From contig CANFLM010000007.1 of the NCBI GenBank assembly GCA_947447895.1, positions 1 through 61,532 on the forward strand: a DNA stretch of 61,532 bases, in the 5' to 3' direction. Position numbers and translations under genes: made by a program. Below are positions 16,752 through 25,007 of this stretch, in pieces. The notes under the pieces were generated by a model. It searched no databases and had not been told where the DNA came from. It was given only the letters and a program-made list of their open reading frames with translations. Source of the DNA: Hyphomicrobiales bacterium (GTDB lineage: Bacteria; Pseudomonadota; Alphaproteobacteria; Rhizobiales; Beijerinckiaceae). Numbering within the stretch: position 1 is the first letter of the stretch; every line of letters begins with the position of its first letter.

Positions 16752-18968
16752 ATGGCCGAGAACGCTCCCGCATCCGCCCGCGCTGACGCCGCTGCACCTG
16801 TCCAGCTGGAGCTTGTGGTTGAAGGCATTGCGTCGGCGCAGGCGATTGCCCAGATCGAACAGGCCCTGATCGGGATCCCCGATCTCGTCTATGCCCGGCT
16901 CAATATGACGACCCGCCGTCTGACCACCCAATGGGCGCATGCGGGCTATAATGCTGCCCCGTTATTTGCCGTTCTCGACCGGTTCGGCTATCGCGCCGTG
17001 CCTTTTACCACCAATCAGGCCGAGGAAGAGGAAAGCGCGCGCACCAAATGGCTGTTGCGCTGTCTGGCGGTATCGGGCTTTGCCACCATGAATGTCATGC
17101 TGCTGTCGGTGTCGGTGTGGTCGGGCAATGTGACGGAGATTTCGACGGAAACGCGCGATCTGTTCCACTGGCTCTCGGCCCTGATCGCGCTGCCAGCGGC
17201 GGGCTTTGCCGGACAGCCGTTCTTTTTCAATGCCATCCGGGCGATCCGCTCCGGCGAGATGGTGATGGATGTGCCGATTTCGCTCGGCATCCTGCTGGCC
17301 CTCGGCATGTCGGTCTATGAAACCGCCCATCATGCCGAACATGCCTATTTCGATTCGGCCCTGATGCTGCTGTTCTTCCTGCTGTCGGGACGGGTGCTCG
17401 ATCATGTGATGCGGCTGAAAACCCGGGCCACGGCGGCCAATCTGGCCGCTTTGCGCGCCCCGCTGGCCAACCGTCTGGCCGGGGATGGTTCGGTGGTGGA
17501 AGTGCCCGCCGATGCTCTGGTGGCTGGTGATGTGATTGTGGTGGCGGCAGGCCAGCGCATTGCCGCTGACGGTGTGGTTGTCCAAGGCCAATCGGCAGTT
17601 GATGAAAGCTTTTTGACCGGTGAAACTGATCGTCGGCCGGTCGGGATCGGGGCCGAGGTCTATGCCGGCATGCTGAATGGCGAGGGCCAGTTGCAGGTGC
17701 GGGTGGCCGCAGCCGGACGGCAGACTTTGCTGTCGGAAATCGAGACGCTGATCGACAATGCGGTGACCAGCAAATCGCGTTATGTGCAGGTGGCCGACAG
17801 GGTGGCACGGATCTATGCCCCGATCGTACACGTGACTGCTGCTTTGACGGCCATCGGCTGGCTGATCGCCGGAGCCAGCCTGCACGATGCCATCATCATC
17901 GCGATTGCCGTGCTGATCATCACCTGCCCCTGCGCTCTGGCACTGGCCGCCCCCACGGTGCAGGTGGTGGTGGCCGGTGCCTTGTTCCGCAAAGGGGTGC
18001 TGATGCGCTCGGGTGATGTGATAGAGCGCATGGCCGAAGTCGATGTGATCGTGTTCGACAAAACCGGAACCTTGACGCTTCCCGATGTCAGCCAGCCCGA
18101 TTTTGCCAGATTGTCCGATGCGGATCTGCGTCTGGCCGGACGGCTGGCCCAGAGCAGCCACCATCCGCTGGCCCGCGCCTTGCGCGATTATGCCCGCCAG
18201 CATTGCGGCCCGCTTGTGGCCCTTGACGATGTGCAGGAAATCTCCGGTCAGGGCGTCTGCACCACCCATGACGGCGAGGATGTGCGACTGGGCAGTCCCG
18301 TCTTTTGCGGATTGGCCGACGAAGCCCTGCCGGGCGGACAATCGCTGATCGCCTTTGCCCGCAACGGGACGGTCACCTTGTTGCCGGTCGGGCAGGTGTT
18401 GCGCCGTGATGCGGTCGAGACAGTCCGGCAGTTGCAGGCGTCCTATCGGGTGCTGGTCCTGTCGGGCGATCATGCCGGGGCGGTCGAACCTGTTGCCAGG
18501 GCTCTGGGCATTGCCGAGTGGCAGGCCGGCATCAAACCGGCTGAAAAGCTCGCCTTCCTGAACCGGATGAAGGCCGAAGGCCTGACGGTTCTGATGATCG
18601 GCGATGGTGTCAATGATGCGCCGGCTTTGGCGGGGGCAGCGGTGTCGATGTCGCCGACCACGGGGGCCGATGTCACGCAGGCCGCAGCCGATGCCCTGTT
18701 CATGGGCGAGGGGCTGGGCGTGGTCGCGCAGACGCTGGCTTTGTGCCATAAAGGCCGGGCCGTGATGCGGGAGAACTTTTTGCTGGCGCTGGTCTATAAT
18801 CTGGTTGCCGTGCCTCTGGCGATGGCCGGACTGGTGACACCGCTGATTGCGGCCGCTGCCATGTCGGGATCCTCGGTGCTGGTTTCGGTGAATGCCTTGC
18901 GGGCCAGGTCCGTCGGGCAGGGACAGTCCGTCGGACAGAAGCGATCTGACACGAGGAGGTCGGGATGA
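16752..18968 (+). CDS. ccoI: Copper-exporting P1B-type ATPase for cbb3 assembly (CcoI/FixI)
   Basis: A 738-residue P-type ATPase that supplies copper from the cytoplasmic side for cbb3 assembly. All catalytic signatures are present: LTGET (actuator), CPCALA in the metal-transport helix, DKTGTLT (phosphorylated Asp), HHPLA (nucleotide site) and GDGVNDAPAL. The N-terminal heavy-metal domain (about residues 17-85) keeps the fold, with VEGIASAQAI and NMTTRRLT, but its usual GMxCxxC metal site is replaced by GIASAQ, so this domain should not bind copper through cysteines. The 3' end overlaps ccoS by ATGA. Confidence 0.93.
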   Translation: MAENAPASARADAAAPVQLELVVEGIASAQAIAQIEQALIGIPDLVYARLNMTTRRLTTQWAHAGYNAAPLFAVLDRFGYRAVPFTTNQAEEEESARTKWLLRCLAVSGFATMNVMLLSVSVWSGNVTEISTETRDLFHWLSALIALPAAGFAGQPFFFNAIRAIRSGEMVMDVPISLGILLALGMSVYETAHHAEHAYFDSALMLLFFLLSGRVLDHVMRLKTRATAANLAALRAPLANRLAGDGSVVEVPADALVAGDVIVVAAGQRIAADGVVVQGQSAVDESFLTGETDRRPVGIGAEVYAGMLNGEGQLQVRVAAAGRQTLLSEIETLIDNAVTSKSRYVQVADRVARIYAPIVHVTAALTAIGWLIAGASLHDAIIIAIAVLIITCPCALALAAPTVQVVVAGALFRKGVLMRSGDVIERMAEVDVIVFDKTGTLTLPDVSQPDFARLSDADLRLAGRLAQSSHHPLARALRDYARQHCGPLVALDDVQEISGQGVCTTHDGEDVRLGSPVFCGLADEALPGGQSLIAFARNGTVTLLPVGQVLRRDAVETVRQLQASYRVLVLSGDHAGAVEPVARALGIAEWQAGIKPAEKLAFLNRMKAEGLTVLMIGDGVNDAPALAGAAVSMSPTTGADVTQAAADALFMGEGLGVVAQTLALCHKGRAVMRENFLLALVYNLVAVPLAMAGLVTPLIAAAAMSGSSVLVSVNALRARSVGQGQSVGQKRSDTRRSG

Positions 18969-19153
18969 GCGTTTTGCTTTATCTGGTGCCGACAGCCCTT
19001 GGTTTGGGGCTGATCGGACTGTTCGGCTTTATGTGGTCGATGCGGTCGGGCCAGTATGACGATATGGAAGGGGCGGCCAACCGCATCCTCAATGATGACG
19101 ATCTGCACGATCCGCAGGTCCGGCCGGCCGCTTCCGATCCCCAAGGCCACTGA
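18965..19153 (+). CDS. ccoS: cbb3 oxidase maturation protein CcoS
   Basis: A 62-residue single-span membrane protein. The family pattern is clear: MSVLLYLVPTALGLGLIGLF, then MWSMRSGQYDDMEGAANRIL. CcoS is required for cofactor insertion (haem and CuB) into CcoN. GAGG precedes the start, which overlaps the ccoI stop as ATGA, so translation is coupled to the ATPase. The transporter gene that follows starts one base after its stop codon. Confidence 0.95.
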   Translation: MSVLLYLVPTALGLGLIGLFGFMWSMRSGQYDDMEGAANRILNDDDLHDPQVRPAASDPQGH

Positions 19154-19154
19154 C

Positions 19155-20273
19155 ATGCAAGGCGGCACCAGCTTTCGCATGCGAGCGGGACAGCTGTTCT
19201 GTGCCTGCGACAGTGATGGCCTGCCGCTTGCCGTCGGCCGCGAGCCCGATCGGGCCTCGATCCGCGTGATGGCTCTGGCCTTTGCACTGTCGGTGCTGGC
19301 GCAAATTCTCACTGTATCGGTGCTGCCGCTGGTCAGCGCACCTTTGGCCCCAAGCCCGCAGGCTGTGGCCTGGCCCTATATCGCCCTGCTGGCCGGCGGA
19401 GCCTTGTCTTCCTTCCCGGCCTCTATTCTGCTTGATCTGTTTGGCCGTCGGGCCGCTTTCGCGCTGGGGGCCAGCCTCGGGCTGGCGGGCGGGATGATGA
19501 GCTATTGGGCGGTGATGCACGGCCAGTATATCGGGCTGGTGATCGGCGTTGCTTGGCTGGGCATGGCGCAAGGTTTCGGACTGTTCTACCGCCATGCCGG
19601 TGCCATGGCCTCGCAAGGCGGGGCGGGAATGGTGTTTGCTGCGGGCACGGGCGCAGCCCTTTTGGCGCCCCTGTTGATGGCGGCCATGGATGCGCTGGCC
19701 GGTCCTTTGGCCGCGGCAGGTGTTCTGGCTTTGGCGGGGCTGGTCTATCTGTTGACGCTGGGTGTGGCGATCCGCCTGCCTGCGCGCAAGATCGGCCATG
19801 ACGGCGGCGAGGCACGGCCCGCACGTCCTGCCAGAGCCGTGATCTTCGGAGCCACCGCGCTGGCAGGGCTGGCCTGGGCTGTCATGACGGGCGTCATGGC
19901 CCATGCGCCCCTGGTGATGGTAGGCTGCGGCATCGGCTTTTCGGCGTCCGCTGCCGCCATGGCTTTGCACCTGATGTCCATGTATGCCCCCGGTCTGGTG
20001 ATCGGCCGGTGGGTGGCGGCGTGGGGCGGGTTGCGGGTCTCGCTCAGCGGTCTGGGACTGTTGCTGGCCGGAGCTGTGCTGTTGAGTGTGCAAACCGCGT
20101 TTTTGGGGTTATCGGTTGCCCTTGCGGTGGCTGGGGCGGGATGGGGCATCGCCACCATCGGTGCCAGCGCGTGGCTCCATCAGGAGGCCCAGCCAAGCCC
20201 GACCCAGCTTGCCTTCCACGATATGGTGCTGTTTCTTGCCGCCATTGCCGGGGCGGCAAGTCTGGGTTTTTGA
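19155..20273 (+). CDS. ccoA: MFS transporter with CcoA copper-importer motifs
   Basis: A 372-residue polytopic protein of the major facilitator superfamily, with about eleven to twelve membrane segments and the loop LLDLFGRRAAF after the second. It begins one base after ccoS, with AAGG eight bases upstream. Two motifs stand out: Met244-x3-Met248 and His272-x3-Met276, 28 residues apart from first Met to His. The Rhodobacter copper importer CcoA, which feeds cbb3 assembly, has MxxxM and HxxxM motifs at the same spacing (published positions 233/237 and 261/265). Motifs plus context make copper import for the oxidase the best call; other MFS roles remain possible. Confidence 0.75.
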   Translation: MQGGTSFRMRAGQLFCACDSDGLPLAVGREPDRASIRVMALAFALSVLAQILTVSVLPLVSAPLAPSPQAVAWPYIALLAGGALSSFPASILLDLFGRRAAFALGASLGLAGGMMSYWAVMHGQYIGLVIGVAWLGMAQGFGLFYRHAGAMASQGGAGMVFAAGTGAALLAPLLMAAMDALAGPLAAAGVLALAGLVYLLTLGVAIRLPARKIGHDGGEARPARPARAVIFGATALAGLAWAVMTGVMAHAPLVMVGCGIGFSASAAAMALHLMSMYAPGLVIGRWVAAWGGLRVSLSGLGLLLAGAVLLSVQTAFLGLSVALAVAGAGWGIATIGASAWLHQEAQPSPTQLAFHDMVLFLAAIAGAASLGF

Positions 20274-20310
20274 CCAAGTCTGGGTTTTTGACCAAGTCTG
20301 GGTTTTTGAC
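20258..20310 (+). repeat. Three tandem 18-bp repeats spanning the ccoA stop codon
   Basis: The unit AAGTCTGGGTTTTTGACC occurs at 20258-20275 and 20276-20293, with a third copy at 20294-20310 lacking only its last base. The repeat includes the last codons and TGA of ccoA; because 18 is a multiple of three, each copy repeats the stop in frame. It looks like a recent slippage duplication at the gene end. Confidence 0.9.
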
Positions 20311-20345
20311 TCAGGGTCTTTGAACCCCGATCTTTGAACAGTCGA

Positions 20346-21293
20346 TCAGCCGCCCTTGACGCCTTGCGTGTTGACATACAGCGCATAGAGCGCGTGCCCG
20401 CAGGCCATGAACAGGCGGTTGCGCATCGCGCCGCCAAAGCACACATTGGCGCAGCGTTCTGGCAGGGCAATGCGCCCGATCGCGTGTCCGTCGGGGTTGA
20501 AAACCATCACACCGTCCAGCTCGTCCGAGCCCATGCCCCAGCCGGCCCATAGATTGCCATCGACATCGCAGCGCATGCCATCGGGCGTGCCGCCCGGTCC
20601 CGCATCGACAAACACCCGGTCATGGGTCAAACGCTGTCCGTCGACCACATCGAACACCCGGATGCGGCGATGCGGTTGCGAGCGTGATTCCACCACATAG
20701 AGCCGGCTTTCGTCGGGAGAGAAGCACAGGCCGTTCGGTCCCTGGATGCCTTCGGCCACCACAGACAGGGCTCCCGTCTTGCCATCGATGCGATAGACAT
20801 TGGCAGGCAGTTCCTGGGTCGCAATGCGGCCCTCGTAATTGGACTGGATCCCGAACGGCGGATCGGTAAACCAGATCGAGTCATCGGATTTGACCACCAG
20901 ATCATTGGGCGAGTTCAGACGCTTGCCCTCGAAATGGTCGGCCAGCACGGTGAGGCTGCCGTCATATTCCGTGCGGGTGACGCGGCGGCCGACATGCTCG
21001 CAGGTCAACAGACGGCCCTGCCGGTCACGGGTATTGCCATTGGCCATGTTGGAGGATTGGCGGAATACGCCGACCTGTCCGGTCGCTTCGTCCCATCGCA
21101 AGATCCGGTCATTGGGAATATCGCTCCACAACAGATAGCGGCCATCGGCAAAATAGACCGGGCCTTCGCCCCAGCGGGTGCCGTGATAAAGCTGTTCGAC
21201 CGAGGCACTGAAGACCCGATAGGCGAGAAAGCTGGGATCGAGAATATGGATGGCGGGGTCCGGATACCGCTCGTTGGATTCATAATGGCTCAT
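20346..21293 (-). CDS. SMP-30/gluconolactonase family lactonase
   Basis: A 315-residue six-bladed beta-propeller protein of the SMP-30/gluconolactonase/LRE family, which hydrolyses sugar lactones to sugar acids with a divalent metal. Family elements are WGEGPVYFADGRYLLWSDIP near the N-terminus, with the metal-ligand glutamate in the EGP triplet, then NSPNDLVVKSDDSIWFTDPP and GPNGLCFSPDES. No signal peptide is seen, so it is probably cytoplasmic. ATG 21293 has GGGAG five bases upstream. It is convergent with the cco block and divergent from the SDR gene at 21482; with the nearby uronate-dehydrogenase-like gene it fits sugar-acid catabolism. Confidence 0.85.
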   Translation of the reverse strand: MSHYESNERYPDPAIHILDPSFLAYRVFSASVEQLYHGTRWGEGPVYFADGRYLLWSDIPNDRILRWDEATGQVGVFRQSSNMANGNTRDRQGRLLTCEHVGRRVTRTEYDGSLTVLADHFEGKRLNSPNDLVVKSDDSIWFTDPPFGIQSNYEGRIATQELPANVYRIDGKTGALSVVAEGIQGPNGLCFSPDESRLYVVESRSQPHRRIRVFDVVDGQRLTHDRVFVDAGPGGTPDGMRCDVDGNLWAGWGMGSDELDGVMVFNPDGHAIGRIALPERCANVCFGGAMRNRLFMACGHALYALYVNTQGVKGG

Positions 21294-21481
21294 CGTCACT
21301 CCCGATCTTTCTGTGGTTTGGGACTATTAAGCCGCAGTCCTGCCGGTGTGGCAACCGGCTTGGGCCGGTGAGGGCGCGTTGCAGCCCTGCATTCCTGTCA
21401 GGTGACGACATTGCACTTCCTGTCTAAGTTGATAGGAACACTGAAAAACAGATCGACCAATCGGGATGAGGGAAACGTGAG

Positions 21482-22243
21482 ATGAGTGGAACTGCAAAAA
21501 TTGTTCTGATCACCGGTGCGGGCTCGGGAGTCGGCCGCGCCTCGGCTCTGGCTCTGGCCAAAGAAGGCTATGTGGTGGTCATCACCGGACGTCGCGCGGA
21601 TGCACTGGAAGCGACCGTCGAACTGGGCAAAGGCCTGGCAGGCCAGATCGTGCCGATGGCGGCCGATGTCTCCGATCCCGATCAGGTGACGGGTCTGTTT
21701 GCCGAGATCAAAAAGCGGTTCGGACGGCTCGACGTGCTGTTCAACAATGCCGGTGTCAACACGCCGCGCGGAACCATGCTGGAAGACCTCGATCCCAAGG
21801 ACTGGCAGCGGGTGGTCAACACCAACCTGTCGGCAGCGTTCTATTGCACCCAGCAGGCGTTCAAACTGATGAAGACGCAAAGCCCGCATGGCGGCCGCAT
21901 CATCAATAACGGTTCGGTCTCCTCGCAGGCCCCGCGCCCCAATTCGATTGCCTATACGGCCACCAAACACGCCATTACCGGGCTGACCAAGACCACCTCG
22001 CTCGATGGCCGCAAATACGACATTGCTTGCGGCCAGATCGACATCGGCAATGCCGCCTCCGAATTGACAGCCTCGATGCAGACCGGTGTCCCGCAGGCCA
22101 ATGGCACCATGGCTCCCGAGCCGTTGATGGATGTCAAACATGTGGCCAGTGCTGTGGTCTATATGGCCAGCCTGCCGCTGGAAGCCAATGTGCAGACCAT
22201 CACCGTAATGGCCAGCAAGATGCCGCTGGTCGGCCGCGGCTAA
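21482..22243 (+). CDS. SDR family oxidoreductase
   Basis: A 253-residue classical short-chain dehydrogenase/reductase. It has the cofactor motif TGAGSGVG (residues 11-18), the structural NNAG at about residue 91, the serine in NNGSVSS and the active pair Tyr-x3-Lys in AYTATKHA. The arginine in TGRRAD after beta-2 suggests NADP(H) preference. The substrate is not evident; linkage to a lactonase and an aminotransferase suggests a sugar or hydroxy-acid substrate. The start is an ATG with a poor ribosome site (CGTGAG). Confidence 0.85.
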   Translation: MSGTAKIVLITGAGSGVGRASALALAKEGYVVVITGRRADALEATVELGKGLAGQIVPMAADVSDPDQVTGLFAEIKKRFGRLDVLFNNAGVNTPRGTMLEDLDPKDWQRVVNTNLSAAFYCTQQAFKLMKTQSPHGGRIINNGSVSSQAPRPNSIAYTATKHAITGLTKTTSLDGRKYDIACGQIDIGNAASELTASMQTGVPQANGTMAPEPLMDVKHVASAVVYMASLPLEANVQTITVMASKMPLVGRG

Positions 22244-22346
22244 TCCCCATCCCATCACAGCACTTGCATGATCCGATAAAGCGGTTGATTGTTGCCTCCA
22301 AGCGGCCATCACGCTTTCTCTTCAACCATCTGGCGGAAACGAAACA

Positions 22347-23537
22347 ATGACGAGCACGAAAAAACCACGCGGTCGGCTGTTCTTTGCCAATCCCGGCCCG
22401 ACCAACATTCCCGATAGCATTCTGCATGCCCAAGCCCACTTTACTGTGGATTTCATGGATGCCGATTTTATCGAACTCTACAATCATTGTTTCGACGGTT
22501 TGAAGAAGGTCATCAAAACCAACCAGCATCTGTTCTTCTATGCCGGATCGGGTCATGCGGCGTGGGAAGCCAGCCTCGTCAATCTGTTCTCCCCCAATGA
22601 CCGCATCCTGATCATGGAAACCGGCCATTTCTCCGATAAATGGGGCGAGATGGCCCGCGCCCATGGCCTGGAAGTCCAGACCGTGCCATCCGAGTGGAAC
22701 AAGGGTGCCGATTACGACGGGCTCAAGGCGGCGCTGGAAGCCGATACCGGCCATGTGATCAAGGCGGTCGGTTGCGTCCATAATGAAACCTCGACCGGCA
22801 TGGTCATGGATCTGCCGCGGGTGCGGGCGATTCTGGATGCGGCCAAACATCCGGCGCTATTGATGGCCGATACGATCTCCTCGCTCGGCTCGCTCGATTT
22901 CCGCATGGATGAATGGGGCATCGATTGTGCCGTCGGCGGCAGCCAGAAGGGCCTGATGATGCACACCGGCCTGTCCTTCACCGCCATTTCGGACAAGGGG
23001 CTGAAAGCCCATCAGGCCTCGACCTGCCCGAAACATTATTTCAACTGGACCGTGATGCTGGCCCGTCCGCACAAGAGCTTCCTGGGCACGGTACCGACCT
23101 CTTTCTTCTTCGGACTCAAGGAATCATTGCGTCTGTTGCTGGAAGAGGAAGGGATGGCCAATGTCGTCTCCCGTCACGCCCGCTTGGGCGAAGCGGTGCG
23201 CCGTGCCGTTCAACACTGGTCTGGCAATCAGGGGCCGCGCCTGTTCTCCGATGATCCGGCGCGCTATTCCAACAGCGTGACGGCTGTCAGAATGCCGGAG
23301 GGCTTCAATGCCGATGATATCCGCAAGACAGCGATGAACCGCTTCAACGTCTCGCTGGGCGGTGGCTTGAGCCGCTTGTCGGGTCAGGTGTTCCGCATCG
23401 GCCATATGGGCGATCTCAACGAGCCGATGATCCTGGGCACTCTGTCGGTGGTCGAAATGGCCCTCAAGATCAATGGCGTGCCGCATGCGTCGGGCGGTGT
23501 GGATGCCGCAATTGCCTATCTGGCTGAACAGGGCTGA
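22347..23537 (+). CDS. Class V aminotransferase (serine/alanine-glyoxylate type)
   Basis: A 396-residue PLP enzyme of aminotransferase class V, closest in pattern to serine- or alanine-glyoxylate transaminases. The start FFANPGPTNIP, the AGSGHAAWEASLVNLF segment and the NETSTGMVMDLP region are typical. The Schiff-base lysine is in VGGSQKGLM, preceded by the conserved Asp in LMADTISSLGS. Such enzymes move the amino group of serine or alanine to glyoxylate in C2 metabolism. A strong terminator follows at 23569. The exact amino donor cannot be told from the sequence. Confidence 0.85.
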   Translation: MTSTKKPRGRLFFANPGPTNIPDSILHAQAHFTVDFMDADFIELYNHCFDGLKKVIKTNQHLFFYAGSGHAAWEASLVNLFSPNDRILIMETGHFSDKWGEMARAHGLEVQTVPSEWNKGADYDGLKAALEADTGHVIKAVGCVHNETSTGMVMDLPRVRAILDAAKHPALLMADTISSLGSLDFRMDEWGIDCAVGGSQKGLMMHTGLSFTAISDKGLKAHQASTCPKHYFNWTVMLARPHKSFLGTVPTSFFFGLKESLRLLLEEEGMANVVSRHARLGEAVRRAVQHWSGNQGPRLFSDDPARYSNSVTAVRMPEGFNADDIRKTAMNRFNVSLGGGLSRLSGQVFRIGHMGDLNEPMILGTLSVVEMALKINGVPHASGGVDAAIAYLAEQG

Positions 23538-23568
23538 ACCGCTTCAGCCCACGGTAAGGATTAGTTTT

Positions 23569-23599
23569 GGGCATCGGATGGTTCCGATGCCCTTTTTTT
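23569..23599 (+). terminator. Strong rho-independent terminator of the class V aminotransferase
   Basis: A perfect 10-bp stem, GGGCATCGGA with TCCGATGCCC around TGGT, is followed directly by seven T residues. Confidence 0.95.
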
Positions 23600-23668
23600 G
23601 CCCAGCTTCAGGCATTTTGAAATTGGATCATGCGCTGAACGCATGGCTGATCGGGACAATTCAGGCTT

Positions 23669-23704
23669 GCGATGCAATGCAGCATAATTTTATATGCACT
23701 GCAT
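23669..23704 (+). other. Interrupted palindrome upstream of the small ORF
   Basis: GATGCA pairs with TGCATC on the outside and GCATA with TATGC on the inside, with an AT-rich loop. It lies between a terminator and the 26-codon ORF and could be an operator or a 5'-UTR fold. The role is unknown. Confidence 0.4.
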
Positions 23705-23768
23705 CAATTGGATTCGGGAACCGATATTCCACTAGCCCCAAGCAGACCCAAGACTGAAGGATAAGTCC

Positions 23769-23849
23769 ATGTTCGTTGTTCTGATCACAGCCGTAGCCCT
23801 CGTTGCCCGTGGTTTTGACTGGGTGCGCGAAACCGCTCTGTCACGCTGA
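23769..23849 (+). CDS. Predicted 26-residue hydrophobic small protein
   Basis: This short frame encodes a hydrophobic stretch (MFVVLITAVALVA) followed by a charged amphipathic tail (RGFDWVRETALSR). Support comes from its surroundings: AAGGA lies seven bases before the ATG, a strong terminator isolates it from the upstream gene, and a 10-bp GC hairpin follows twelve bases after the stop. One short membrane-inserting helix is plausible. No family is recognised, and chance cannot be excluded for so short a frame. Confidence 0.45.
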   Translation: MFVVLITAVALVARGFDWVRETALSR

Positions 23850-23860
23850 ACAGGGCTTGA

Positions 23861-23884
23861 AGCAAGCCGGTTGTCCGGCTTGTT
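23861..23884 (+). terminator. Hairpin between the small ORF and the dehydratase gene
   Basis: AGCAAGCCGG pairs with CCGGCTTGTT (one G-T pair) around loop TTGT. Only a poor pyrimidine tract follows, so it may be a weak terminator serving either convergent transcript. Confidence 0.5.
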
Positions 23885-23887
23885 CCT

Positions 23888-24985
23888 CTATCCGACCCGA
23901 TACTGTTCGACGACAGATGGGTCAGGTTCGAAACCCAGTCCCGGCGTGTCCGGGATGGCGATAAAGCCGTTGACTGGCTTGGGCGGGTTCAACCCGCACC
24001 ATGCCTCCTGATCGACGTAGAGATATTCGAACAGATTGAAATTATCCAATGCCGCGGCCAGTTGCAGCGACGCCCAATAGCCCGGGCCGAAATAGGGCGA
24101 ATGGGCCGCCATGCGTTTGCCGCTGGCCTTGATCGCGTCTGCCACCCGCAGGAATTCTGTTACACCACCGACTTTGGTGACGCTGGGCTGCACATAGGTC
24201 AGTGATGGAATGAGTGTGGCAAAGCCCTCCAGTGTCGAGACATTTTCGCCTGCGGCAATATTGATGCCGCGTGCCGCCAGGGCCTGCCAGTGATGGGTGC
24301 CTTCGGGGGGAAATGTCGGCTCTTCCAGCCACTCGATCCGCTGGTCTTTCAGGAAATCCGCCATCGCCAGAGCCTTGTCGATGCTGATCTGGCAATTGGC
24401 GTCCACGGTGATGTCTGCGTCGGGTGCCGCGCTGCGGGCGGCGGCGATGCAGGCCTCCTCGACCTCGTGCAGTTTGATGGATGTATAGCCCTGCCGGATG
24501 GCCTTGCCGGTGAAATGTCCCACCAGCTCCGGCGTGCCATAGCGGACCAGCGAGGCATAGGCCTGCACCGTGTCGCGCTTGCGGCCGCCGAGCAGGCGTC
24601 CCAGTGACAGGCCCTCGCGTTTGGCGGCAATATCCCACAAGGCAATGTCGAGCGCCGAAATGGCAAACATCGTGATGCCGAAGCGCCCGAACAGATGCAG
24701 GGCCAGTTGCGCATCGCGGTTGAGCTGGGCCGGATCGCGGCTGTCGCGGCCCATGGCGAAGGGGGTGATCATGTCTTTGACGGCGCGCGCGGTGACATGC
24801 TGGCACAGATAGCCGAAGCCTTCGCCCCATCCGACCAGTCCCGAGGCGGTTTCCACCCGCAGCATCATGATGTCGAGCGCATTCCAGCGCGTCGGCATGA
24901 TGCCATGGCCTTTGCCGCCGTCATCGAACGGGATCCGCAGGACAATCGGCTCAATCTGGGTGATCGGATCGGGGGCAATGCTCAT
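23888..24985 (-). CDS. Mandelate racemase/muconate lactonizing enzyme family protein (enolase superfamily)
   Basis: A 365-residue enolase-superfamily protein. The capping domain includes GWGEGFGYLCQ. The barrel shows the metal ligands in order: ITVDANCQ (Asp), EWLEEPTFP (Glu) and AAGENVSTLEG (Glu), with YTSIKLHEV carrying the candidate catalytic Lys and HSPYFGPGY the candidate His. Members of this group dehydrate or epimerise sugar acids; the neighbouring uronate-dehydrogenase-like gene favours a sugar-acid dehydratase. ATG 24985 was chosen from family length; the frame runs on into the upstream gene. It is the second gene of a minus-strand pair. Confidence 0.82.
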   Translation of the reverse strand: MSIAPDPITQIEPIVLRIPFDDGGKGHGIMPTRWNALDIMMLRVETASGLVGWGEGFGYLCQHVTARAVKDMITPFAMGRDSRDPAQLNRDAQLALHLFGRFGITMFAISALDIALWDIAAKREGLSLGRLLGGRKRDTVQAYASLVRYGTPELVGHFTGKAIRQGYTSIKLHEVEEACIAAARSAAPDADITVDANCQISIDKALAMADFLKDQRIEWLEEPTFPPEGTHHWQALAARGINIAAGENVSTLEGFATLIPSLTYVQPSVTKVGGVTEFLRVADAIKASGKRMAAHSPYFGPGYWASLQLAAALDNFNLFEYLYVDQEAWCGLNPPKPVNGFIAIPDTPGLGFEPDPSVVEQYRVG

Positions 24986-25007
24986 GACAGTGCTTTCTGT
25001 GGGATGA

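Noticed and set aside
16962-18749. Long minus-strand frame (595 codons) across ccoI
   Set aside because: Antisense shadow of the P-type ATPase; no recognisable domain.
20258-20310. Short regularly spaced repeats as a CRISPR array
   Set aside because: The units are contiguous with no spacers and include coding sequence; this is a plain tandem repeat.
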